Shown in pieces: positions 36,104-46,939 of a DNA stretch of 64,000 nt. The stretch is from Mallotus nudiflorus (taxonomy: Eukaryota; Streptophyta; Magnoliopsida; Malpighiales; Euphorbiaceae), in assembly GCA_947683625.1 (NCBI GenBank), contig CANTUR010000641.1, positions 124,001 through 188,000 of the forward strand, written 5' to 3'. The translations under genes were made by a program, and so were the position numbers. Positions within the stretch are counted from its first letter, which is position 1, and each line of letters opens with the position of its first letter. Below the pieces are notes generated by a model. It ran no database searches and had not been told where the DNA came from. It saw only the letters and a list, made by a program, of their open reading frames with translations.

Positions 36104-38769
36104 AGAAGAAAGATGGTAACCCTCGACTTTGTATCGATTACAGGCAATTGAATAAGGTCACCATCAAGAACAAGTATCCACTTCTGAGGATCAATGACCT
36201 ATTTGATCAACTTCAAGGTGCTACATGCTTCTTTAAAATAGATCTGAGATCTGGGTATCACCAGTTGAGGATCAGAAGAGGTGATGAGCCTAAGACAGCC
36301 TTTCGAACAAGATATGGCCATTATGAGTTCTTAGTAATGTCCTTTGGGTTGACTAATACTCCAGCAGCCTTTATGGACTTGATGAATCGGGTGTTCAGGC
36401 CATACTTGGACCAGTTTATAATAGTTTTCATTGATGATATCTTGGTTTATTCCAAGAGCGAGGCTGAGCATGTTATGCATCTGAGAAGGGTACTTCAGAC
36501 CTTAAGGGAGCACAGGTTGTATGCCAAATTCTCAAAGTGCGAGTTCTGGTTGAATCAAGTGGCATTTTTAGGCCACGTGGTTTTTAGAGATGGCATACAG
36601 GTGGATCCTAAAAAGATAGAGGCTATTACAGAGTGGCCAAGGTCGACTGCAGTTAGAGAGGTACGGAGTTTCCTGGGTATAGCAGGCTATTACAGAAGGT
36701 TTATGAAAGACTTCTCTAAAATTGTTGCACCTTTAACAAGGTTGACCCAGAAGAGTGCTAAGTTTGTATGGACGGACAAATGCGAAGAGCACTTTCAGTT
36801 ATTGAAAGACTTATTAACATCGGCTCCAATTCTAACTTTGCCCTCTGGAAATAAAGGGTATACAGTGTATTGTGATGCTTCTATAGTAGGATTGGGTTGT
36901 GTGTTAATGCAAAATGGCCAAGTGATTGCTTATGCTTCGAGGCAGTTGAAGAAGCACGAGCAGAACTATCCTACTCACGACTTAGAGATGGCAATCGTGG
37001 TGTTTGCTCTAAAAATATGGAGGCATTACTTGTACGGAGTGACGTGTGAGATATACACTGATCACAAGAGCTTGAAATATATTTTCCAACAGAGGGACTT
37101 GAATCTGAGGCAGATGAGATGGATGGAACTCCTTAAGGATCATGATTGTTCCATTTTATACCATCCAGGCAAGGCGAATGTAGTCGCGGATGCCTTGAGT
37201 AGAAAATCAGCGGGCAGTCTTGCCCATATTAGCTCAGAGAGAAGGCCCATTATCAAGGAGTTGCATGGGTTGATTGATCAGGGGTTACAAATGAAAATTA
37301 CCCGAAAGTGCCTTTTAGCTCAATTCAATGTACGATCAGTATATTTGGATCGGGTTAAGGTAGCTCAGAGTAGAGATCCCCAGTTGCAGAGGATTATGTA
37401 TGAAGTGCAACAAGGACAGTCACAGGACTTTGTGATTGACAAAGAAGGTGTATTACGGTTGGGCACTAGGATTTGTGTGCCAGATGTTGATGACTTGAGG
37501 AAGGAGATTATGGAAGAAGCATATTTTTCTGCATATAGTGTTCATCCAGGTTCTACCAAGATGTATCATAACTTGAAGGGTACATATTGGTGGAATGGAA
37601 TAAAGAAGGACATTGCAGAATTTGTATCCAGGTGCTTGACTTGCCAGCAAGTAAAGCTTGAACATCAGAGACCCTCGGGACTATTACAACCCATGCCAAT
37701 TCCTGAATGGAAATGGGATATGATAGCCATGGATTTCGTGACTGGGCTACCTTGGACTACTGGAGGTTATGACGCTATTTGGGTGATTGTTGACAGGTTA
37801 ACTAAGTCAACACACTTTTTACCTATAAAGAAGACATACTCTACTGATAGACTGGCAAGACTTTATGTCAATAGGATTTTTTGTCTACATGGAGTACCTG
37901 TGAGCATAGTGTCGGATAGAGGAGCCACCTTTACCTCAGTTTTTTGGCAAGAATTACATAAGGCCTTGGGTACCAGATTGGATTTCAGTACGACCTTCCA
38001 CCCTCAGACAGATGGTCAGTCAGAGAGGACCATCCAGACATTAGAAGATATGCTGAGGATGTGTGCAATGGATTTTGAAGGACAATGGGATTCACACTTG
38101 CCATTGATTGGGTTTGCTTATAATAACAGCTATCATGCTAGCATCGAGATGGCTCCGTATAAGGCACTATATGGTAGGAAGTGTAGATCACCTTTGTGTT
38201 GGGAGATTGATGAGAGGCAATTAACGGGACTAGAGATGGTACAGATCACTTCAGAGAAAGTCCCCATTATTCAGCAGCGATTGAAGACAGCCTTCAGTAG
38301 ACAGAAGAGCTATGCTGACCCTAGGAGGAAGGATGTATCCTTCATGGTTGGAGACATGGTGTTCCTGAAGGTGTCTCCAATGAAAGGAGTTATGAGATTT
38401 GGCAAGAAAGGTAAGCTAGCTCCCAGATACATTGGACCGTTTGAGATTCAGTCTAGAGTGGGGGAAGTGGCGTATAGGCTGGTATTACCACCAGAGCTAT
38501 CGAGAATCCATCCTGTATTTTATGTATCCATGCTGAGAAAATACGTCCCTGATTCGTCTCACGTGTTGCAACCTCAAGCCATAGAGCTTAGCGACGATCT
38601 GACTTACGAGGAGTATCCGATGGCGATTGTAGATCGCCAAATCCGACAACTGCAAACTAAGGAGATACCGATGGTGAAGGTGCTATGGAGTAACCATTCC
38701 GCAGAGGATTGCACTTGGGAAACTGAAGCCGAGATGCGAGTTTCGTTCCCGTATCTTTTTCCCTCTTAG
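36091..38769 (+). CDS. pol: Gypsy pol: RT, RNase H, integrase, chromodomain-like tail (892 codons open)
   Basis: One uninterrupted frame. RT shows KIDLRSGYH (residues 49-57) and FIDD (113-116). RNase H shows CDAS, YTDHKSLKYIF and VVADALSRK. The integrase zinc-binding module has HPGSTKMYH and CLTC, and the catalytic core has MDFVTGLP, SDRGATF and GQSERTIQTLEDML, supplying the D, D and E residues. The tail has RYIGPFEI, RIHPVF and MLRKYVP, ending in a chromodomain-like VKVLWSNHSAEDCTWE, which points to the Tekay/Del chromovirus lineage. The first Met is internal; the natural frame begins in the protease block. All catalytic residues I checked are present, so this half decayed less than gag. Confidence 0.92.
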   Translation: MLFMKKKDGNPRLCIDYRQLNKVTIKNKYPLLRINDLFDQLQGATCFFKIDLRSGYHQLRIRRGDEPKTAFRTRYGHYEFLVMSFGLTNTPAAFMDLMNRVFRPYLDQFIIVFIDDILVYSKSEAEHVMHLRRVLQTLREHRLYAKFSKCEFWLNQVAFLGHVVFRDGIQVDPKKIEAITEWPRSTAVREVRSFLGIAGYYRRFMKDFSKIVAPLTRLTQKSAKFVWTDKCEEHFQLLKDLLTSAPILTLPSGNKGYTVYCDASIVGLGCVLMQNGQVIAYASRQLKKHEQNYPTHDLEMAIVVFALKIWRHYLYGVTCEIYTDHKSLKYIFQQRDLNLRQMRWMELLKDHDCSILYHPGKANVVADALSRKSAGSLAHISSERRPIIKELHGLIDQGLQMKITRKCLLAQFNVRSVYLDRVKVAQSRDPQLQRIMYEVQQGQSQDFVIDKEGVLRLGTRICVPDVDDLRKEIMEEAYFSAYSVHPGSTKMYHNLKGTYWWNGIKKDIAEFVSRCLTCQQVKLEHQRPSGLLQPMPIPEWKWDMIAMDFVTGLPWTTGGYDAIWVIVDRLTKSTHFLPIKKTYSTDRLARLYVNRIFCLHGVPVSIVSDRGATFTSVFWQELHKALGTRLDFSTTFHPQTDGQSERTIQTLEDMLRMCAMDFEGQWDSHLPLIGFAYNNSYHASIEMAPYKALYGRKCRSPLCWEIDERQLTGLEMVQITSEKVPIIQQRLKTAFSRQKSYADPRRKDVSFMVGDMVFLKVSPMKGVMRFGKKGKLAPRYIGPFEIQSRVGEVAYRLVLPPELSRIHPVFYVSMLRKYVPDSSHVLQPQAIELSDDLTYEEYPMAIVDRQIRQLQTKEIPMVKVLWSNHSAEDCTWETEAEMRVSFPYLFPS

Positions 38770-38821
38770 CCTCGTAATTCTTCTTTTCTTTCTTTTCTTG
38801 AATTCGAGGACGAATTCATAT

Positions 38822-38834
38822 AAGGAGGGGAGAC
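38822..38834 (+). other. Polypurine tract
   Basis: AAGGAGGGGAGAC stands immediately before the LTR start TGTAATACCC, as expected for a plus-strand interior. Confidence 0.85.
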
Positions 38835-38939
38835 TGTAATACCCTATGTTTTAACTAAATAAAGTAACTTTATATTTAAATCTTTAATAAATACTTTTAG
38901 GTTATATTATATAAAAGATTTTTTTTTTCTATCTAATGG

Positions 38940-38988
<49 letters not shown>

Positions 38989-39344
38989 TTAGGGTTAAAT
39001 ATTATTTTAGATGTGTATATGTAGTATATGTATACCTATATATATGTATATATATGTACTAATATTCACCTATACACATACTTGCATAACTATATATGTG
39101 TGCATGTAGTTTATGTATTTATATATATATACATATATATAGATACCAAAATTACCTATATACACATATACATACACTAAAAATATATCTAAATATATGT
39201 ATATATATATAAATACATAAACTATATGCACACATATATAGTTATGCATGTATGTGTATAGGTGAATATTAGTACATATATATATATATAGGTATACATA
39301 TACTACATATACACATCTAAAATAATATTTAACCCTAAATATAA

Positions 39345-39387
<43 letters not shown>

Positions 39388-39492
39388 CCATTAGATAGAA
39401 AAAAAAAATCTTTTATATAATATAACCTAAAAATATTTATTAAAGATTTAAATATAAAGTTACTTTATTTAGTTAAAACATAGGGTATTACA
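38835..39492. repeat. ~310-bp LTR-start palindrome (S and reversed S)
   Basis: 38835-39145 and 39185-39492 are near-identical inverted copies around a ~40-bp spacer. They share the LTR start TGTAATACCCTATG, the T tract, the TA microsatellite and the following TA/TG-rich sequence. Only a few substitutions and TA-length changes separate them. The left arm is the true LTR start after the polypurine tract; the right arm ends the element against the ATTTG duplication. Confidence 0.92.
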
Positions 39493-39664
39493 ATTTGTGA
39501 TAATTATAAATATGAAACTAAATTGTCAAAATTATCATATATATATATACATATATAGACTTGTAGTTATAAATACGGTGTTTGATAAGGAAAATAAGTG
39601 TATGACTACCTTAAAAGAATTTATATATTAAAAGGATTTTATTTTCATTTGGTTAATTATTTTT

Positions 39665-40280
39665 ACATTTATAAGGTTTTTAATATTTTTTTTATATAAA
39701 ATATTATGAATTTTAATAATTCAACATATAAGACTTTTGGAGTGAATCATAAATTATAGAGAGGACACTTGTCGAATTTTAGGTTTAATGATTTTAGAGC
39801 TTAGAATTTAATATATATTAATTGTGAATCCATGCTTTGCACAAATCATAAATCATATTCATATTTTAAATAATTTTAATAAATTAAACAATTTAATTAA
39901 ATATAAAAATGAGAACCTAAAAAGTTATTGCAATTGTTTTATTATTTTTTATTAAGAGTATATATATATATTAGTTAACTTTTTTTACATTTATAAGGTT
40001 TTTAAAATTTTTTATATAAAATTTTGTGAATTTTAATGATTCAACATATAAGACTTTTGAAGTGAATCCTAAATTATGGAGAGGACACTTGTCAAATTTT
40101 AAGTTTAATGACTTTAGAGCTTAGAATTTAATATATATTAATTATAAATCTGTGTTTTGCACAAATCATAAATCATATTCATATTTTAAATAATTTTAAT
40201 AAATTAAATAATTTAATTAAATATAAAAATGAGAACCTAAAAAGTTATTGCAATTATTTTATTATTTTTTATTAAGAGTA
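39665..40280 (+). repeat. Tandem duplication, ~320-bp unit, two copies
   Basis: 39665-39960 and 39987-40280 share nearly the whole unit, with blocks such as ACATTTATAAGGTTTTTAA, GAGAGGACACTTGTC and GAGAACCTAAAAAGTTATTG. An expanded TA tract and a (TAA)n tract sit at the two unit ends. Fragments related to the ATTCAACA...GACACTTGTC part recur near 41400 and 42050. Confidence 0.85.
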
Positions 40281-40492
40281 TATAATAATAATAATAATAA
40301 TAATAATTCGATAAATAAAAGAAAAGAAAAATAAAGATAGTTGGAAAAAGGGATGTTTTAATTAGAATAAAAGATATAATTTTTATGGAAAGGAAAAGTA
40401 ATATGTTAGATGTAATAAAATTAAAATGTTTTACATCAAATAGAATTTGTATGTATTTTAAAATAAAATTTTTTATAGAAAAATACTGTGAA

Positions 40493-40529
<37 letters not shown>

Positions 40530-41395
40530 TAAATGTGAAGCCTTAAAGTTATTAAGTAAAAAATTTGACAAATGTCAATCTTTTTATTTTAATATTCATT
40601 TAAAAAGTTAATGTATCAAACTATTCAATATTCTAATTTTTTATTAAAATTTAAAATTTTTTAATAGTTATTTAGTATTAATTTTTAACTAAAATACTAT
40701 TATACATATTTCAATACTACTCAAATTCTAAAATTAATTATATTTTATGTATTTTTCTACCTTAAGACTCCATTTATTTGTAGAAAATATTTTGTTTTTG
40801 AAAAAAAAAATTTAAAGAAAATTTTTCCATAAAAAATATTTTCCAAAGAAATTATTTTCCTATGTTTGGTAAAAGTACACTAAAAGACAATAAATGATTA
40901 TAGAAAACATTTGAAAATAAAAGAGAAGATAGTAAATGAGGAGAGAAAACATTAAAAATAGTATTACAAAATTATTTCTCATCCTTAGAATGAGAAATCA
41001 TTTTCTTTTATTTTGAAGTTATTTTCCTTTGACTTGTTCTTTTTTGTAATTCAAACACTGAAAAATAAAGAAAAATATTTTTTAGAAGAACATTTTTTGC
41101 AAACAAACGGAGCCTAAATAATTCAAAATATTTTTTCTAAACTATTAAAAAAATTACAATAATTACGTGATATTATTTTTTTTTAACTAAAATACTATTA
41201 TACATACTTCAATACCAATCTAATAATTTTAAAAACAAATCTTATTATAACTAAAAAATTATGGCAATAAAAATTTTTAAAAAATAAAATTAATGTGCTT
41301 TATTTTAATTTTAATTTATTTAGTTATTATTCCATTCAAATTATTTATATAATCATTTTATTCACAGTTCGTGCATTGTATGAAATCACGACTAA
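40493..41395 (+). mobile_element. Non-autonomous Helitron-like element
   Basis: It starts TCTATATATA and ends GACTAA (a CTRR end). It is preceded by A and followed by T, as Helitrons insert between A and T. Eight bases before the end-proximal CTAA lies a hairpin TTCGTGCATTGTATGAA (41368-41384), as in Helitron 3' ends. No coding capacity. A MITE-like block is nested inside at 40764-41117. The 5' end falls in a TA microsatellite and is therefore less secure. Confidence 0.55.
40764..41117. mobile_element. MITE-like block nested in the Helitron-like element
   Basis: Imperfect inverted ends: GACTCCATTTATTTGTAGAAAAT on the left and, reversed, AGGCTCCGTTTGTTTGCAAAAAAT on the right. Length is about 350 bp and it is non-coding. 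A second copy without the left end is at about 41471-41770. Confidence 0.45.
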
Positions 41396-42050
41396 TTTTA
41401 ATAATTCAATACATAAGCCTTTAGGGTGAATGCCAAATTATGAAAAAAAAAAAAAACCTTGTCAAATTGCTAGAGAAAATATTTTTCAAAAAAAATATTT
41501 TCCAAAGAAATCATTTTCCTATGTTTGGTAAAAGTAAATTAAAAGATAATAAATAATGATAGAAAACATTGGAAAATAAAAGAGAAGATAGTAAATGAGT
41601 AGAGAAGGCATTAAAAATAGTATTGAAAAATGATTTCTCATCCTTAGAATGAAAAATCATATTATCTTATTTTGAAATTATTTTCCTTTAACTTATTTTT
41701 TTGGTAATCCAAACACTGAAAAAGAAGGAAAAATATTTTCTAAAAGAATATTTTTCGCAAATAAATGAAGTCTAAATCACTCAAAATATTTTTTCTAAAC
41801 CATTAAAAAAATTATAGTAATTATGTAATATTATTTTTTAACTAAAATACTATTATACATACTTCAATACTAATATAATAATTTTAAAAATAAAATTTTA
41901 TTATAACTAAAAATAATGGCAATAAAATTTTTAAAAAATAAAATTAATGTGAAATATTTTATTTTTAATTTATTTAGTTATTATTTAATTCAAATTATTT
42001 ATATAATCATTTTATTTTATAATTCATGCATTACATGAAATCATGACTAA
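41396..42050 (+). repeat. Tandem second copy of the Helitron-like 3' part
   Basis: With a period of about 660 bp it repeats 40810-41395, including its own hairpin TTCATGCATTACATGAA (42023-42039) and GACTAA end at 42050. Tandem 3' ends are a known feature of Helitron arrays. Confidence 0.6.
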
Positions 42051-42152
42051 CTTTAATAATTCAACACATACGTCTTTAGAGGTGAATGCCAAATTATGAA
42101 AAAAAAAAGAAAAACTTGTCAAATTTTAAATTTAATGATTTTGTAATTCAAC

Positions 42153-42153
<1 letters not shown>

Positions 42154-42186
<33 letters not shown>
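42154..42186. repeat. (TA)n microsatellite
   Basis: TA run of about 33 bp at the left edge of the degenerate array. Confidence 0.9.
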
Positions 42187-42189
<3 letters not shown>

Positions 42190-42720
42190 GAAAAGTAATT
42201 CTTTATGCTAATGTTAATTTGGTTTTATATAATTCACTACATCTGAGCAATGACATTACTATTTCTTTATAGGAATAAAAAAATATATCATTTTTTTAAT
42301 TTAAATAAAATACATTAAATTATTTTGTTTCGTATATATACTAAATATAATATTTACATTTTCATCACATCATTCTCGATTGTAAAATAATCCTCAAGAT
42401 AATAAACAGATAAAAAATAAAAAAATTTAATATTGAGCTCAAGAAAATTTGAATTTGAATATTTTAAGTTAAATAATTTAATCGTAATATCTAAGAAAGA
42501 TAATTGCAATTCTTCACTTTTTACGTTTAAAACATTATTTGATAGTAATTTTTAACATTGGAAATACTACTCATCAATTTCTGGAACCAACCACCGAATT
42601 TATCAAAACATTAACACTTTAATTAAGAAAAACGTTTCATGGTGTTTCCATCGGCAGAATTAAATGGTTTCTTGAGCATATTGATGAGCATAAGGTCAAA
42701 AAAACATTAAGCATTCTGCC

Positions 42721-42741
42721 TAATAATAATAATAATAAATT

Positions 42742-42784
<43 letters not shown>

Positions 42785-42789
42785 TTATT
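42721..42789. repeat. Palindromic triplet microsatellite (TAA)n/(TTA)n
   Basis: A TAA run turns into a TTA run, making a near-perfect hairpin of about 69 bp. Confidence 0.9.
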
Positions 42790-44463
42790 TAAAATAAATA
42801 ACTTTTAAATTTTGAATCAAAAGATTTTTTTTAATTTAGTTAACATTGGACATATATCACTACATCATCCCTATTCTCAATTGAATCACTACTAAACAAA
42901 CCACAAACTAAAAATCAAACAAACCACAATGTAAACAATATGCTCCATGAAAGAATTGAATTTTTCTCTTTTGAGTTTTATTATAATAATTAATTGAGCT
43001 GCACCTCATTAATCGATTAAATAGTTAAGTAATATTTTTAGTTGAATAATATTAGCCAAATAATTAAAATTGAAAAATATTAACGAAATAATTAAAATAT
43101 AACTAATCTTTATTATCAGCCGAATCATTAGAAAAAGTATTTATAATTACTATTTCAAACATCTAAATTAATTTTTTTTTAAAAAAACCTAAATTAATTA
43201 AAAAATATTTATAAGTAATACGGTTAAGTTTAAAGGATTGCATGTGTACTGAACCAACAGTAATGATTAGTCATATTTTAATCATTTGTGAATTGACTAA
43301 TTAATCAACTTTTGTTGAATTTTGCAGCTTCTATGCCGTACGTAGCGTTTTAGAGCCTTCTTGCAGTACCAGTTGTGAAGATTCAACCAAATTCGATGCC
43401 TACATAATACAAAATCCAGTATTTTAAATTAATGGGTAAAATTTCAAATATTATTTTTTAAAAAAATATGCAAAATAAAAAAATTTAAATAAGATTATTA
43501 TAAAATTATTTACAATATTCATCAAGTGTGGAAGATCTTTTCTAACCTGGCAACCTTCCACGTACTATGACTTTCCTCTAACATCATCTTTTTCATATTA
43601 AAAAATTATTATTTACTGCATTGGGATTTTTATGATTAATTTAATATTTTGATGTAAATCATAAAATTGCTTTTTTTTTTTCTTGAAAAATTTATCCAAA
43701 TATAAAAAAAATAATTTTTTTAGAGGATCCTTTTGTCATTAGAATAAATTTAGTAAAATGAATTACAATTTTTATTGCTAAATTTAATTTAAAGTACGTG
43801 GGATTGATATTTTTTGTTTAACAATTTATATGGATTTGTATTAAACAATTTTGAAATAAACACATAATAAATTTAAAAAATTAATTAATGAAGACTTGAA
43901 ATAATCTCTGTCCATATGTTATTTTAAATTTTTATTTAAAATTTAAAATTTTAAATTTTAAATCAAATATTTGTATTCAAATGGTTAATATATAGAAAAG
44001 TAATTCCTTATGCTCATGTTAATTGGTTTTATATTATCCACTACATTTTTCTGGGTAATGACATTACAATGTCCTTATAGGAATAAGAAAAAAGTATAAT
44101 TATTTTTTTAAATTTAACTGAAAATAAAATTATAATTATAATTTTTCATATATACAAAACATAAAATTTTCATTTTCACCTCATAAAATTTTCATTTTCA
44201 CCTCATCATTTCCAATTGTGAAATAAGTTTCAAGATAATAATAACGTAAAAATTAATATTGAATTTACATAATTTAATCTGAATATATAAGAAAATTAAT
44301 TACCATTTTTCACTTTGAACATATAAAACATTATTCATTAATTTATCAAAAGAGTAAAACCTTAAGAAAAACGTGATGTTATGGATGGAGTCTCAATTTG
44401 CATAATTAAATGGTTTTTGGCCTCTTGCAAAAGCATATTGATAAGTGTAAGCATATTGGTAAG

Positions 44464-45147
44464 TGTTGGACTACAAATACCACATATCTTCACATTTATA
44501 TGATATTATCCACTTTAGATCTAAACACTCTTTGATTTGCTATTGAGCTTTCTCTCAAAAGACTTCATATCAATAAATATATTTGTCCATCCCTATATAC
44601 CCATGATCCTCTAGAACTTTAGTCGTTCAACAATCCTCCCCTCGAACAAAGGACCATCGAGGCTCCACTCAAATGATTATCTATACATTCACTCTATACC
44701 AACTAGGATTTCTGGCACTTCATCGTGTTGGAGTTATAACACGTCTATGAAATATCTGAAGAGCACTACCAAGAGTTTGACTTTATCTAGATAACTCATC
44801 TTCATTGTGTTGGGGTCAATACACGTCCATGAAGCATTAGGAGCGCACCACCTATCCAATAGAGCTCATCCACATATCATTGGGGCATACCACCTTTGTT
44901 TGGTATTTTGAGGATTCATCGACCATAACTAATTTTGAGGCATAGTTTTGATACCTCTTGTTAAATTATAGACATCACATATCTTTACATTGGTATGATA
45001 TTGTCTACTTTGAACCTAAACCCTCCTAAATTTACTATTTGATTTTACCCCAAAAGATCTTATACAAATAGAAATATTTGTCCATTATTATATACCCATA
45101 ATCTTCCCCACTAGCCAACCGTGGAATTTTGATCATATACTCAAACA
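44464..45147 (-). mobile_element. TRIM (miniature LTR retrotransposon)
   Basis: Two direct LTRs of about 170-190 bp (44464-44632 and 44959-45147) share CACATATCTT, ATATGATATTGTC and TATATACCCAT-ATC. The minus strand has a polypurine tract GAGGGGAGGAT beside the left LTR (44633-44643). A tRNA-Met-type primer site related to GGTATCA lies beside the right LTR (about 44943-44955). The interior is about 330 bp and non-coding. Flanks GTAAG (44459-44463) and ATAAG (45148-45152) fit a 5-bp duplication with one change. The LTR matches a TRIM type I know from many plants. Confidence 0.7.
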
Positions 45148-45190
45148 ATAAGCATTGTACGGTTGAAAAATACCATCGACATTAAGCATT

Positions 45191-45244
45191 GTGCCAAATC
45201 TAGACAACACCAATAATGTGCCAAATCTAGACAACACCAATAAT
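45191..45244 (+). repeat. Tandem 27-bp repeat, two copies
   Basis: Two perfect adjacent copies beginning GTGCCAAATCTAGACAACAC. No function is evident. Confidence 0.9.
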
Positions 45245-45769
45245 TCATCTAGCCGAATCAGGATCAGATTCGATTCTCAGCAATATTAGACTTTTACATT
45301 TTTACATTTTTTCATTTAAAATTATATTATATTATACAATTAAATTCTATAAATTAAAGAATTTAATTTTAATAGTTAATTAAAAAATAATTTTAAATAA
45401 ACATATATTCACTTGATTCTAAAGTTTGCAAAAAATTTTAAAGTACTTTTTAAAATTTTTAAGCCTTAAGAAATTTCTTTTAAAATTTTTTGAAAAAATA
45501 CATTTATGAATTTAAAATTTTGGAATTAAACGATATACATTTTAAATAATTATTATTTTCATTAGTTCTATTTATTAGTAAAAAAATTTAATTAATCAAC
45601 TATTAAAATTAAAAATTTGAATTTATAGGATTTGATTGAAAAACTTTTTGGAAAATTTAAACAGTTTTAATATAGTTTAGTTTATAAGGAAAAAAAATGT
45701 TATTATTAAAAAATAAAATTTCAATATTAACTTTAGAATAAAATTGAGAGTTAAATTTGACTTTATCAC

Positions 45770-45770
<1 letters not shown>

Positions 45771-45810
<40 letters not shown>

Positions 45811-45833
45811 TATTATTATTATTATTATTATTT
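45771..45833. repeat. Palindromic triplet microsatellite (AAT)n/(ATT)n
   Basis: A perfect run of AAT passes into ATT, giving a hairpin-forming repeat of about 60 bp, the second of this kind in the window. Confidence 0.9.
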
Positions 45834-46572
45834 TCTATTTAAAATAAAAAAAATTTTGAATTGTACAAAATACACATAGCACTAGGTTAGGGACAGAACA
45901 CACTACTTCACCAAATCATAATAATTTTGTAAAGACGTGCTAACTCATATAATCCAAACACATACACTCTTTATAGCTAATATGGGATTCCAAAAGACCA
46001 ACTCACTCCCCGATTCCCAATTAAATCACTACTAACAAACTAAAAATCAAATAAACTACAATGTAACAAATATGCTTCATGAATAAATCAAATTCAAGAA
46101 CTAAAAATCTCACTCCTAGAGTTTAAGCACAATAACTAAATGAACTAATTGAATTATGCATCTTTGGCTGAATTAAAAGGTTATAATACAAATGACACTG
46201 AATTTGTAGCACAATAAAATTGGTCTAAAATTAATTAAGCCACTACATATGCTCTCACCCGCTTACATATAAATACATATATTTTTAGTGGACAATATAA
46301 CTCTGGAAAAAATCTATTCTACTTAGCTGGAGATGATATTATGAAAAAAATCATTAAATTTGGATACTTAAATTTACATAATTTAATTTTAAAATCTAAG
46401 AAAAATGTTAATAAGAATTTTTTTTTTGAGAGAGATAATAATAATTATTATTTTTTACTTTAATGTATAAAACATCACTTTGTAGTAATATATAAAAATA
46501 TAAATACTATTGTTCTATTGAGATAAATTGGTGAAACTTATTTTTATTTAAATAATGTTTCAAATTTAAATT

Positions 46573-46575
<3 letters not shown>

Positions 46576-46626
<51 letters not shown>
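46576..46626. repeat. (TA)n microsatellite
   Basis: Uninterrupted TA run of about 50 bp in the degenerate array. A further TA run lies at 46891-46934. Confidence 0.95.
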
Positions 46627-46629
<3 letters not shown>

Positions 46630-46886
46630 GTATTAAATTAATTATTAAAGGACTTTTATTATTTTTATAGTTCTATTTAAATCGAGTTTGATTAATTAGA
46701 GTAAAAAATACTTCAAATTCATGAATTTTTTAAATGAACAACGGAAATTATCAAACCAATAAAACTTTAAGAAAAACGTGATAGTATATTGATATGATTG
46801 AAGTTTCAATTTGCAGAATTAAATGGTTTTTGACCTCTTGCTAAAGATATCATGACTCATGACCATATTGATAATCTTTGTATGGT

Positions 46887-46939
<53 letters not shown>

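Larger units (their letters stand above)
32049..39492 (+). mobile_element. Ty3/Gypsy (Tekay/Del-like) element with inverted interior
   Basis: The outer ends are TGTCACGACCC (left) and GGGTATTACA (right), the ends of a minus-strand Tekay LTR element. The flanks are a perfect 5-bp duplication ATTTG (32044-32048, 39493-39497). The interior (PBS, gag, pol, polypurine tract) reads on the plus strand. Each end therefore carries an LTR piece facing its mirror image: reversed LTR end then LTR end on the left, LTR start then reversed LTR start on the right. A single insertion followed by inversion of its interior between the LTRs explains this. Piece lengths do not sum to two equal LTRs, so some LTR sequence was also lost. 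RT to integrase is intact; gag and protease are broken. Confidence 0.85.

Noticed and set aside
36091..38769. A possible novel 892-codon host gene
   Set aside because: All domains are Ty3/Gypsy pol (RT, RNase H, integrase, chromodomain-like tail), bounded by PBS, polypurine tract and LTR pieces.
38835..39492. A separate TIR transposon (foldback) inserted at the Gypsy right end
   Set aside because: Its left terminus coincides exactly with the LTR start after the polypurine tract and its right flank completes the ATTTG duplication of the whole Gypsy element.
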